Shown here one piece after another: positions 23,705 through 34,383 of a DNA stretch of 64,000 nt (position 1 is the stretch's first letter; every line of letters starts with the position of its first letter). The DNA is from Topomyia yanbarensis (taxonomy: Eukaryota; Arthropoda; Insecta; Diptera; Culicidae): the NCBI RefSeq assembly GCF_030247195.1, contig NC_080672.1, forward strand, positions 376,564,166 through 376,628,165. Reading direction: 5' to 3'. The notes beneath the pieces are model-generated. The model made no database searches, was not told where the DNA came from, and saw nothing but the letters and a program-made list of their open reading frames with translations. The translations under genes and the position numbers were made by a program.

Positions 23705-26700
23705 TTCACCTCCTCCAATGAAAGATTCCATCACTGTTTTACAGTGGAATTGCAGAAGTATCATACCTAAAATTGATTCCTTAAAAATTTTACTGCATAA
23801 TTTAAAATGCGATGCTTTTGCTCTATGTGAAACATGGCTTACCTCAAACATTAATTTCAACTTAAATGATTTCAACATTATTCGCCTAGACCGAGACACC
23901 CCGTATGGAGGAGTGCTTCTAGGAATTAAAAAGTGCTATTCTTTCTATAGAATTAACATCCCCTTGTTTGCGGGCATTGAGGCTGTAGCTGTCCAAACGA
24001 ACATTAAAGGCAAAGACATGTCTATCGCTTCTATATATATACCTCCCAAAGTTCAAATTGGACAACATCAAATTTTTGAGGTAGTGGAATCCATGGCTGC
24101 TCCGCGTCTGATACTGGGAGACTTCAACTCGCACGGAGTATTGTGGGGTTCCCTCTACAATGATAATCGATCCTCTTTGATATACAATGTGTGTGACGAA
24201 TTTAATATGACAGTTTTAAATACTGGCGAAACAACACGCATCCCCAGACCTCCTGCACGTCCAAGTGCATTAGATCTGTCTCTGTGCTCGACATCACTTC
24301 GGTTAGATTGCACGTGGAAGGTTGTACCTGATCCTCACGGTAGCGATCATTTGCCAATCGTTGTTTCAATTAACAGTGAATTAGGCCTTACGAATTCAAT
24401 CAATGTTCCTTATGACTTAACACGAAATATTGATTGGAAAACATACGAAACATTAATTTCCACTTCTCTTGCTTCGACAGAAGAGCTACCCCCTACCGAA
24501 GAATATGAATTCTTAGCGGGTTTAATTATTGAAGCAGCAGAACAAGCCCAAACGAAATGCAATCCTGGAATGTCAATAAATAGACGCCCGCCTAATCCTT
24601 GGTGGGACAAAGAGTGCTCTGATGCATATGAAGCTAAACAAGTTGCCTACAAAGAAATTATGAAACAGAAAGGGGGTATACGTGAGAACTTTGAAAATTA
24701 TTTCATTTTGCAAAACAAATTTGACAGTATACGTCGTGCCAAAAAGTCTAGTTATTGGAGACGCTTCGTTGATGGCTTGTCAAGAGAAACATCAATGAGT
24801 ACTCTTTGGAACACAGCCAGAAGAATGAGGAATCGAAACGTGACTAATGAAAGCGAAGATTTTTCGAATCGTTGGATATTTAATTTCGCCAAGAAAATTT
24901 GTCCCGACTCTGCTCCTGCGCAGAAAATCACTCGCGATGCTCCCACAAGTAACGATTTCATAGATTCGCCTTTGACAATGATGGAATTCTCAATTGCACT
25001 CCTCTCATGCAACAATAATGCTCCGGGACTAGACAGAATTAAATTCAACTTGGTGAAGAATCTGCCTGACCTAGCAAAAAGACGCTTGTTGAATTTATTC
25101 AATAAGCTTCTTGAGCAGAACATTGTGCCGCACGACTGGAGACAAGTGAGAGTTATCGCTATTCCAAAACCGGGAAAGCCAGCCTCCGATCATAACTCGT
25201 ATCGACCGATTGCAATGCTATCCTGTATCAGGAAATTGTTGGAAAAAATTATCCTACGAGGTCTCGACAATTGGGTTGAGGCGAACGGCTTGCTATCAGA
25301 TACCCAGTTTGGTTTTCGGAGGGGAAAGGGAACGAATGATTGTCTGGCGCTACTTTCGTCAGAAATTCAACTTGCTTACGCAAAAAAAGAACAAATGGCG
25401 TCTGTGTTCTTAGACATAAAAGGAGCATTCGACTCAGTCTCCATTGATGTTCTCTCGGAGAAGCTACATCAATGTGGTCTTTCACCAATATTAAATAATT
25501 ATTTATACAATTTATTGTCAGAAAAGCACATGCATTTTTCATATGGCGATTTGGCGACACTCAGAATAAGTTACATGGGCCTCCCACAAGGTTCTTGTTT
25601 AAGCCCCCTTCTCTACAATTTTTACGTGAATGATATTGATAATTGTATTGTCAGCCCATGCACTCTAAGACAACTTGCAGATGATGGCGTGGTTTCTGTT
25701 ACAGGACCAAAAGCCTTAAATTTACAACAACCACTGCAAGATAGTTTGGATAATTTATCAAGTTGGGCTTTGAAGTTAGGCATCGAATTCTCTACGGAGA
25801 AAACAGAGTTGGTTGTTTTTTCAAGGAAGCGTGATCCAGCTCAGCTTCAGCTTCAGTTGGTTGGTAGAACGATAGCCCAAGTCCTGATTTTTAAATACCT
25901 TGGAATTTGGTTCGATTCTAAAGGCACATGGGGAGGCCACATTAGGTATCTAATAACGAAATGCCAACAAAGGATAAATTTTCTGCGAACAATAACTGGA
26001 TCATGGTGGGGTTCTCATCCAAGTGACATGATAAGATTGTATCAAACAACAATACTTTCAGTAATGGAATATGGGTGCATCTGTTTCCGTTCAGCTGCGA
26101 ACACTCACATTATTAAACTGGAACGGATACAGTATCGTTGTTTACGAATTGCCTTAGGTTGCATGCAGTCGACCCATACGATGAGTCTTGAAGTACTAGC
26201 GGGAGTTCTTCCTTTAAAAGACCGATTCTGGGATCTCTCTTCTCGTTTACTTATTCGATGTGAGGTTATGAACCCACTGGTAATTGAAAATTTTGAAAGA
26301 CTTGTCGAGCTTCAACCCCAAACCAGATTCATGACAGTGTATTTCAATCACATGTCACAAGAAATAACGCCTGCTAGGTATGTTCACACATACGTCAATA
26401 TACTAGATATTCCTGAATCCACTTTATTCTTCGACACGTCCATGCAAGCAGAGATTCGTGGAATTCCGGATCATCTACGCTCGCGGGAGATCCCTAAAAT
26501 ATTCACAAGTAAATATCAACACATAGACTGCCTTAAAATGTTTTACACTGATGGGTCACGAATCAGTGAGGCCACTGGTTTCGGTATTTTCAACAATAAT
26601 TTTTCAATTTCTCTCAAACTTGCAGAACCCGCCTCTGTTTATATAGCGGAACTAGCAGCAGTTCACTATAGTTTTCAAATAATTAATACTTTACCCCCGA

Positions 26701-27389
26701 ACCATTACTTTATCCTCACTGATAGTCTCAGCACAATTGCAGCTCTACGCTCAAAGAGGATTGATAATCACGATCCATTCTTTTTGGGGAAGATACGAGA
26801 ATCTCTGAGTAACCTGACAAGAAAATGTTATAAATTTACCCTAGTGTGGCTCCCTGCCCATTGCTCTATTGCGGGCAATGAGAAAGCTGATAATTTAGCC
26901 AAGATTGGTGCACTAGATGGTGAAATATATGAAAGACCCATCGCTTACAATGAATTTTATAGCGCTTCTCGACAGAGGACACTTGCTAGTTGGCAAACAT
27001 CTTGGGACAATGGAGATATGGGACGATGGCTACACTCAATTATCCCTAAAGTATCAACGAGGGCTTGGTTCAAAGGATTGGATGTAAGTCGGGACTTCAT
27101 CCGTGTGATGTCTAGGCTCATGTCCAATCATTATACTTTAGATGCGCATCTCCGTCGTATTGGGCTCGCTGAGGGTAATCATTGTGCTTGTGGAGAAGGT
27201 TACCACGACATTGAGCATGTTGTTTGGTCCTGCACTGAATATCGTGAAGCCAGATCACAATTAGTAGATTCTTTACAAGTCCGAGGAAGACCAATCCATG
27301 TTCCTGTTAGAGACATCCTGGCGTATCGCGATCCTCTATACATGGAACTTATCTATCATTTTCTAAAAACAGCATCTGTCAAAATTTAA
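23697..27389 (+). CDS. LINE element 1 ORF2: endonuclease / reverse transcriptase / RNase H, 1,230 aa
   Basis: This protein nicks the target, reverse-transcribes the element RNA from the nick and can remove the RNA strand. The start is ATG at 23,697 inside ATGGGTAA, where the same bases carry the ORF1 stop. Domains: AP-type endonuclease at residues about 1-220 (LQWNCRSI, CETWL, LGDFNSHG, SALDLSL, GSDHLPIV); RT at about 440-720 (SYRPIAMLS, FLDIKGAFDS, GLPQGSCLSPLLYNFYVND, LADDGV at about 660); RNase H at about 945-1,075 (FYTDGS, AELAA, TDSLS, GNEKADNLAK, giving D-E-D-D); C-terminal zinc motif at about 1,162 (CACGEGYHDIEHVVWSC). All motifs are present. The usual aromatic residue before ADD is Leu. 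The frame is uninterrupted, so this copy could be active. Confidence 0.96.
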   Translation: MGNSPPPMKDSITVLQWNCRSIIPKIDSLKILLHNLKCDAFALCETWLTSNINFNLNDFNIIRLDRDTPYGGVLLGIKKCYSFYRINIPLFAGIEAVAVQTNIKGKDMSIASIYIPPKVQIGQHQIFEVVESMAAPRLILGDFNSHGVLWGSLYNDNRSSLIYNVCDEFNMTVLNTGETTRIPRPPARPSALDLSLCSTSLRLDCTWKVVPDPHGSDHLPIVVSINSELGLTNSINVPYDLTRNIDWKTYETLISTSLASTEELPPTEEYEFLAGLIIEAAEQAQTKCNPGMSINRRPPNPWWDKECSDAYEAKQVAYKEIMKQKGGIRENFENYFILQNKFDSIRRAKKSSYWRRFVDGLSRETSMSTLWNTARRMRNRNVTNESEDFSNRWIFNFAKKICPDSAPAQKITRDAPTSNDFIDSPLTMMEFSIALLSCNNNAPGLDRIKFNLVKNLPDLAKRRLLNLFNKLLEQNIVPHDWRQVRVIAIPKPGKPASDHNSYRPIAMLSCIRKLLEKIILRGLDNWVEANGLLSDTQFGFRRGKGTNDCLALLSSEIQLAYAKKEQMASVFLDIKGAFDSVSIDVLSEKLHQCGLSPILNNYLYNLLSEKHMHFSYGDLATLRISYMGLPQGSCLSPLLYNFYVNDIDNCIVSPCTLRQLADDGVVSVTGPKALNLQQPLQDSLDNLSSWALKLGIEFSTEKTELVVFSRKRDPAQLQLQLVGRTIAQVLIFKYLGIWFDSKGTWGGHIRYLITKCQQRINFLRTITGSWWGSHPSDMIRLYQTTILSVMEYGCICFRSAANTHIIKLERIQYRCLRIALGCMQSTHTMSLEVLAGVLPLKDRFWDLSSRLLIRCEVMNPLVIENFERLVELQPQTRFMTVYFNHMSQEITPARYVHTYVNILDIPESTLFFDTSMQAEIRGIPDHLRSREIPKIFTSKYQHIDCLKMFYTDGSRISEATGFGIFNNNFSISLKLAEPASVYIAELAAVHYSFQIINTLPPNHYFILTDSLSTIAALRSKRIDNHDPFFLGKIRESLSNLTRKCYKFTLVWLPAHCSIAGNEKADNLAKIGALDGEIYERPIAYNEFYSASRQRTLASWQTSWDNGDMGRWLHSIIPKVSTRAWFKGLDVSRDFIRVMSRLMSNHYTLDAHLRRIGLAEGNHCACGEGYHDIEHVVWSCTEYREARSQLVDSLQVRGRPIHVPVRDILAYRDPLYMELIYHFLKTASVKI

Positions 27390-28472
27390 TTAAATTCATC
27401 TCCTCATACTCTCATCCAAGGCTAATCATTCACCAATTAAAGTGTCCTAGAATATTTAGTTTTTAAATTTAGACAAAAACAGAAAAAAAGTAAATAAATG
27501 CACCCGAAAATACTAGATCATTATGAAATACAACAATGTAAGGAAAAAAGCAAACAATAAAGTGATTTCAGTGTTAGTTTTAGACAAAGTACTAGTATAG
27601 TTAAAATTAGTCTTAAGGATTTTTGTAACGTGCTATGTTAAAAAAGAAACTGGCGTAAAAAGCTTTTGCAAATGCCGTGTCAAATAAACGCATGGAAAAA
27701 AAAAAGTCATTTGGCATCAAAAATACAAATTTGATTTTGAAAATTTTTCAATTCAGTTTATATGGGAATTTGCTGTGTGATTGCACTCTTCAACTCGTAA
27801 CTCCGGAACCGGAAGTCCAATCAATAAAAAATCAATTGCAGCCGATGGGAAGGTTGTACCTTTCATTTGAGACTAACTTTGTGCAAATCGATCCAGCCAT
27901 CTCTGAGAAACAGAGGTCACATATTTTTCCACATACACACAGACATTTTCCGATCTCGATGAACTGAGTCGATTGGCATATGATACTCGGCCCTCCCGGT
28001 CGGGATTAGATTGACGAATTTTAGAGTGAATGAGAAAGGCAAAAACATTTTTAGCAAATGTTGAAAGTTATGCATTTTTTGGTGCGCAGTTCTATGTTTC
28101 ATAGACATTAAATCAATTTTTACTTCGCTTCCTATTAAATAAAGACCCTTATTACAGTACATCTCTACAAAAACGAGCTCAATTTGAAAAGAAATCTGAG
28201 GATCATGATTGAAAACAGAACTCTGGAATTTTCTATTGGAATGTTTTCAGGCAAGATTTTGATATTGATGCAATTAGACAACTGTGAAATCAAGACCAAA
28301 AGATCAGTTACATATCAGGACCCCATTCCGACAATTTATCAAAAGTCCTCATGATGTTTGCAACAACAGAATATCAATGTACGGATCAGATAATTGTTAT
28401 TGTAATATTGAATTAAATCAGTCTGCATCAATAAATTTTCAATTTCAATCCAATTTTTTTTGTGGGTGTGGT

Positions 28473-28486
28473 GGGGGGGGGGGGGG
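28473..28486. repeat. poly-G tract in the left arm
   Basis: 14 G in a row, mirrored by poly-C at about 30,711 in the right arm. Similar G runs occur at 44,787-44,804 (18 G) and 52,685-52,697. These are quadruplex-prone or sequencing-prone sites. Confidence 0.8.
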
Positions 28487-29598
28487 CGTTGTATGGTGTT
28501 AAACCCCAAAACCGTCTCTTGGCTACGCCGTTGCTTGGAGTTAGTTATTTCGCTTTTCATTTTCCAATATTTTTCAGATCGATCCGATGGTCATGAATTA
28601 GAAAAATTGCAGTCAGAAGATTCGCACAAATGAACATTTTTGCACTGATAAGTTATCAAGTTCCTTCCAGACAACTTGGAAGTGTTCGGTGATTATTTCT
28701 AGCGGTTGTAGATAGAAAAATGAAATACAAAATTCGTTTTATCGTAATAATGTTTGGCTTATTTCAATGGATTATTACTATATTGAACAATAAATAGGCG
28801 ACAAAGAGTAATCCACAAACAACAAGCCATAACTTTTAAAGTATTCAAAATAGATATTTGAAGTCTTCAGTAAAGTTATTTGCAAAAGTAAGAGCTACAA
28901 ATTTGCTTAAGGCATCATTTCGATATAATCACTTCCAAGAAAATTTGGGAAAATATCTCACTCATAGGGGGATTAATCAGCAAAAGCACAATACCAAAAG
29001 AAAGGGCATATTGCCTCCATTAAATTCACCGAAGATACTATTGACCTAAAATAAGCCGTTTTGGCGTTAAAAATAGATTACATGTTTTTGGTCATATTTC
29101 TGGCAATGGGAAATGATAAAAATCTTTCGTCCGCATTTAATGTTAAATATCTCTTTTGATAATAGTCCGATTTCAACAATCTGTAGCTTGTTCGAAAGGT
29201 ATTCGTTAAAGCTGTCTAAAAACATATAAATTGCTGTTCTATATTGTCAATTTCGGCAGATAATTCAAAAAAACTTCAAAAAACGCCATTTTTACGCATT
29301 CAAACATTCATATCTTGGAAACTAAACATCAGAATCAAAAACAAATTAATAGCGTTCATACTGTTTTTTAGTTCTTTCATTTAAAATTGGTTTGGATAAG
29401 ATCGGTTCAGCCATTGCTGAGAAACACGAATGAGAATTTGTCCGTTACATACACACACACACAGACACACACACACACACAGACATTGTCCCAAATCGTC
29501 GAGCTGAGTCGATTGGTATATAAGACTCGGCCCTCCGGGCCTCGGAAAAAATCTTGAAAGTTTGAGCGAATTCTATACATTTCTTTTATAAGAAATGT

Positions 29599-29610
29599 AA
29601 AACCCTTTTT
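29599..29610. other. 12-bp palindrome spacer
   Basis: AAAACCCTTTTT separates the two arms. The arms' inner ends are themselves 22-bp near-palindromes, so the centre could extrude as a cruciform in DNA or form a near-loopless hairpin in RNA. Confidence 0.85.
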
Positions 29611-31140
29611 ACATTTCTTATAAAAGAAATGTATAGAATTCGCTCAAACTTTCAAGATTTTTTCCGAGGCCCGGAGGGCCGAGTCTTATATACCAATCGA
29701 CTCAGCTCGACGATTTGGGACAATGTCTGTGTGTGTGTGTGTCTGTGTGTGTGTGTATGTAACGGACAAATTCTCATTCGTGTTTCTCAGCAATGGCTGA
29801 ACCGATCTTATCCAAACCAATTTTAAATGAAAGAACTAAAAAACAGTATGAACGCTATCAATTTGTTTTTGATTCTGATGTTTAGTTTTTAAGATATGAA
29901 TGTTTGAATGCGTAAAAATGGCGCTTTTGGCAGTTTTTTTAAATTATCTGCCGAAATTGACAATATAGATTAACAACTTATATGTTTTTAGACAGCTTAA
30001 ACGAATACCTTTCGAACAAGCTATAGATTGTTGAAATCGGACTATTATCAAAAGAGATATTTAATATTAAATGCGGACGAAAGATTTCTATCATTTCCCA
30101 TTGCCAGAAATATGACCAAAAACATGTAATCTATTATTAACGCCAAAACGGCCTATTTTAGGTCAATAGTATCTTCGGAGAATTTAATAGAGGTAATATG
30201 CTCTTTCGTTTGGTATTGTGCTTTTGCTGATTAATCCCCCTATGAGTGAGATATTTTCCCAAATTTTCTTGGAAGTGATTATATCGAAATGATGCCTTCA
30301 GCAAATTTGTAGCTCTTACTTTTGCGAATAACTTTACTGAAGACTTCAAATATCTATTTTGAATACTTTAAAAGTTATGGCTTGTTGTTTGTGGATTACT
30401 CTTCGTCGCCTATTTATTGTTCAATATAGTAATAATCCATTGAAATAAGCCAAACATTATTTCGATAAATCGAATTTTGTATTTCATTTTTCTATCTACA
30501 ACCGCTAGAAATAATCACCGAACACTTCCAAGTTGTCTGGAAGGAACGTGATAACTTATCAGTGCAAAAATGTTCATTTGTGCGAACCTTCTGACTGCAA
30601 TTTTTCTAACTTATGACCATCGGATTGATCTGAAACCTTTTGGAAAATGAAAAGCGAAATAAATAACTCCAAGCAACGGCGTAGCCAAGAGAAGGTTTTA
30701 ACACCATACAGCCCCCCCCCCACCACACAAAAAAAATATTGGATTGGAGTTGAAAATTTATTGATGCAAACTGATTTAATTCAATATTACAATAACATTA
30801 TCTGATCCGTAGATTGATAACCTGTTGTTGTAAACATCATGAGAACTTTTGATAAATTGTCGGAATGGGGTCCTGATATGTAACTGATCTATTGGTCTTG
30901 ATTTCACAGTTGTCTAATTGCATCAATATCAAATTCCTACCTGAAAACATTCCAAAAGAAAATTCCAGAGTTCTGTAATCAATCATAATCCTCAGATTTA
31001 TTTTCAAATTGATCTCGTTTTTGTAGAAATGTTTTGTAATAAGGGTCTTTATTTAATAGGAAGCGAAGTTAAAATTGATTTAATGTCTATGAAACATAGA
31101 ACTGCTCACCAAAAAATGCATAACTTTCAACATTTGCCAA
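29604..31140 (+). repeat. inner TG-tract module (right-arm copy)
   Basis: Order of blocks: ACATTTCTTATAAAAGAAAT boundary, GAGGCCCGGAGGGCCGAGTC, TATATACCAATCGACTCAG, ATGTCTGTGTGTGTGTGTG tract, TTTCTCAGCAATGGCTGAAC, then a long AT-rich body. The next module (31,135-31,560) has the same order with diverged sequence: ACCCGGAGGACCGAGTG, CCAATGGACTGAGTTCG, ATGTCTGTGTGTG and TTTCTCAGAGATGGCTGGAC. Confidence 0.7.
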
Positions 31141-31478
31141 AAATGTTTTTGTCTTTCTCATTCACTCTAAAATTCGTCAATCTAATCCCGACCCGGAGGA
31201 CCGAGTGTCATATGCCAATGGACTGAGTTCGTCGAGATCGGAAAATGTCTGTGTGTGTATGTATGTGTGTATGTGGAAAAAAAATGTGACCTCAGTTTCT
31301 CAGAGATGGCTGGACCGATTTACACAAAGTTAGGTACAACCTTCCCATCGGCTGCTATTGAATTTTTTATTGATTGGACTTCCGGTTCGTGAGTTACGAG
31401 TTGAAGAGTGCAATCACACCGCAAATTCTCATATAAACTGAAATGAAAAATTTTCAAAATCGAATTTGTATTTTTGAT

Positions 31479-31491
31479 GCCAAATGACTTT
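31479..31491 (-). other. empty target site of LINE element 1
   Basis: GCCAAATGACTTT is the single-copy complement of the AAAGTCATTTGGC duplicated around the LINE in the left arm. The flanks on both sides match the left arm's interrupted flanks. Confidence 0.9.
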
Positions 31492-31550
31492 AAAATGCAT
31501 GAAACATTGAGATGTTTGACAAAAATTGACTTCTTTGGACTTTGGTACAT

Positions 31551-31562
31551 TTTTGCCTTTCT
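31551..31562 (-). other. empty target site of the left-arm SINE
   Basis: TTTTGCCTTTCT is the single-copy complement of the AGAAAGGCAAAA duplicated around the SINE at 21,415-21,580. The flanks continue without interruption. Confidence 0.9.
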
Positions 31563-34383
31563 CATATAGAAAGGTAATGCAATCACTCTAAAAATCGTCA
31601 ATCATACCGGCCCGGAGGGAGTATGCAGTGAGGGGTCGCTACTTTAAAATTAAAACTAATTTAAAATTTCTTAACAAGTTGAAAATTTTCGGCAGGACCT
31701 GGACCTCTCGGATCTTTCTCCATGATCCGCCGCTGGTTTCAAGCGATGTTTCAGTATCACATAGTATCTCAAGATCGTGGCTGTCGATCGATTGTATGTA
31801 TGTGCAAATCGTACTGAACATGTAATATTCATTTCCACCATTGTATTGAACATAACCAGCCATGGAATCGTAGTCTGGACAAATGAGACAAGCACAATTG
31901 CACCACTAGATGGATTAAAACAGGTTTTTATTTTGGGAATGCGTCGAGTTGAGACGAAAACGTAATATGATTAATAACGAGGATAACACTTTCCGAATGT
32001 AGAGAGAAATTTATGAAAAATGACGATTTCCATTCGACTCTAGCAGGTTCTGATCGATTTTGATGAGCATTTGATTTTTGTTGTATGACCAATTGTATGT
32101 ATAGGTCAAATGTTTAAAAACAGTAATTTAAGGTCAAGATAACATCATTTTGAAACCGCCAATTTCGGAGGTTTAGTATCTTCGATGAGTTTTACAAACG
32201 TTAAACAGCGCATCATTTGATAAAATAATTTTGACGGTATATCGTCCAAGAAGTATTTATGGTGCATTTTCTCAGGTTAATATTCATGACTACAATAAAG
32301 TCGCAACAAATTCGCTAAAGACACGAACCTTGTTACTATTTTCTGGAAAATAATTCTGCATAATTTTAAAACTTCAAAAATTATGGTTTCGGAATTATGC
32401 CGTTTGGACAGTAAGCTCGATTTTCACCAAACCCCCGCCAAACCGAATTTCTGGCTACGCCGCTGACTTCAAGTAAGTAGAAACAAAGTCGTTCTACACT
32501 CGTTCACAAGAAACTTCTTCGAATACTGAATATCTATTATAATACATTGACACCCCAATTGTATCAGCCAAATATGAATTGCCAAATATGATTTTTTATT
32601 GCATCGAACTACAACAATTTTTAGGTAGCTTTCAAGAGGTTATTTTATAGACTTCTTCCAAAATTTGGCGAACCTATTCCAATTCGTATACCAATTAATT
32701 GGGATACTTAAGGGTTTATATGTTGCAGATAGAGAAAATACTGAAATTTTCAGCTTTTTTCCTACACAATATTACGAAAGCTTATTAAATAATTTTTCCT
32801 AATAAGTTTGTGAAAATTATAAACTATTTGAAATTTTTTAATAGTTTAATTTTTTATTTAACCGTGATTTTTTAATAAATAGTGACCATCGCTTCACAAC
32901 GTAGTCTATTTTTCATGGCTTGCGGTGAGTACTCTCGAATTGCTGAACTGAAAATTATGGAATAGAAATTTATAGTATTATTTACAGAGTAAACTCGCCG
33001 CGCAGATAGATCTGAATTAGACCCACTGGTGCCCTAAGACGATTTCGCTAGATTTTCAGAGCACGGTGCAACCAGGGCATTAACGCAAGTGACGGAAGGT
33101 TATCGAAAAGTTTCGTGAAAATGGAAATCCCAGTAATGATGATGATTTTCCCAAACGGTTCGTTTTCGTGAGGTTTTTATTTGTTCTTTGGCATTAGGAT
33201 TAGCGATAATAATTCAAATCAAGGATACTACTGGGAAGTCACCTTTAGAAAAAGTCGATGTCGAAGTAAAATTTGAAACTATGCACGCATGCACTTCAGA
33301 GATAGCGTGATATCCGGAGCTGCGATTTCATTTCAACGCTTTTTTTGTGAAAAGGGCGATACTTACAAATGTAAACATAGGGCTTTTTTCATACATGCGA
33401 ATGAAGGCTTTGAAACGCAATAAATTAACCTAAAAAATTTGATTCTACGATATTGCTTTCTTAAACTACAGCAAAAAATACAACGGGCGAAACTGTATTT
33501 TTGTTTATTTATTTAAAGTTTCGCCCTCCACGCTCCATGCAAACAAACAGAGCGATACTTTTTTTTGCTAGCAGTTTAGAGGCGAAACTGTGTTTTCGTA
33601 TTTTTTAGGATTATCAGCTGTAAATAGTAACAATAATCGCTATTGAAAAAACTCGGACGAAATCGGTGGTGTAAAACGGTAGTTATTGTAAAAAAAACTT
33701 CAATGCTGATAGGTGGGACCGAAAAAGTAAACAATCGCCAAAGGGGCGATACTATCATTTTGTCATTTTAAATAGTAAAAATAAATTTTAATTTAATGAT
33801 TTCAAATACTTTATGAAGTTCTGGGTTTCGATCACTAAATCATGCAATCTAGGATGTAGAAAACACAATAGTTCTTAAATAGGAAATAAAACCAAGTCTG
33901 GAAATATTCACTGTTGATTTTCTTTGAATGGTATCACTGCTAGTATCGCCCTTTTCAAGAAAAAGCGTTGATTTCTTAGTTCTCAGTCGCGTTGGAAATT
34001 TGAGTAAAGTATAAACTTCAAATCGATTCAAAAAAACATTTTTTTTGGCACAGTACAATATATAACCCCTTTAGGAAAATTCAGTTTTGTCCACCATAAT
34101 ATAGATATTTTATTGACAGAGCATTAACAATAACTCGTTGGTATGTCTATTTTATGGGCCATTTTTTCGCTTTTCAATTGATTTGGTTTGAGATTTCTAG
34201 CACTGATGTTGTCCTATGCTGATTTGAGCGATTCCTGCCACTATCCCATGTAGTATGTGTTATCAAAAACATCGCGAAGCCTCAAGTTCTAAATGTTCTC
34301 AAACGATATAATATCCGAAGAGTGATAAGAGTTATAAGAAATGTCTCATCACACTGTTAGGTGGATTAAAAACGTTTTTTACT

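Larger units (their letters stand above)
21689..27702 (+). mobile_element. full-length I-clade-like LINE, element 1 (6.0 kb)
   Basis: It is flanked by the exact duplication AAAGTCATTTGGC at 21,676-21,688 and 27,703-27,715. The empty target survives in the other arm at 31,479-31,491, which fixes both ends. Order: a 702-bp 5' UTR with tandem hairpin repeats, ORF1 (22,391-23,704), overlapping ORF2 (23,697-27,389), a 313-bp 3' UTR ending GTGTCAAATAAACGCATGG and an A-tail. Both frames are open. RNase H in ORF2 together with an apurinic-type endonuclease points to the I/LOA/R1 group rather than Jockey. The exact family name cannot be given without a search. Confidence 0.95.
19766..29598 (+). repeat. 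left arm of the giant palindrome
   Basis: It contains, in order: an outer TTTTAATCCACCTA module, an AAAGGGGTTAT module, a second TTTTAATCCACCTA module (about 21,040), a GAGAAAGG-bounded module (interrupted by the SINE and the LINE), and the inner TG-tract module ending at the centre. Compared with the right arm it has lost about 1.24 kb near 20,500, where GAAGTATCGCCCTTACG and a short CCAATTTTACAATTGG palindrome replace it. Confidence 0.85.
19766..34383. repeat. giant inverted repeat (palindrome), 14.6 kb
   Basis: The left arm (19,766-29,598) and right arm (29,611-34,383) are reverse complements joined by the 12-bp spacer at 29,599-29,610. Anchors include the outer TTAATCCACCTAACAGTGTG (19,777 against about 34,366), the AAAGGGGTTAT words (about 20,099 against 34,073), and the centre, where ACATTTCTTTTATAAGAAAT faces ACATTTCTTATAAAAGAAAT. 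After removing the SINE and LINE from the left arm and about 1.24 kb of extra right-arm sequence, both arms are about 3.55-3.63 kb. Compared segments differ at only a few percent. No coding capacity belongs to the arms. This is a foldback-type structure or inverted duplication of repeat modules. Confidence 0.9.
29611..34383 (-). repeat. right arm of the giant palindrome
   Basis: It mirrors the left arm but keeps the uninterrupted sites of both left-arm insertions: the LINE target GCCAAATGACTTT at 31,479-31,491 and the SINE target TTTTGCCTTTCT at 31,551-31,562. About 1.24 kb (about 32,446-33,682) has no left-arm counterpart. It contains repeated GCGAAACTGT and GCGATACTT words and was probably deleted from the left arm. 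A (TG)n tract lies at about 29,725-29,758. Confidence 0.85.

Noticed and set aside
19766..34383. Palindrome as an assembly artefact
   Set aside because: The arms differ by scattered substitutions, a 1.24-kb indel, and two retroelement insertions with target duplications, which a mirrored contig would not show. Long reads would still be decisive.
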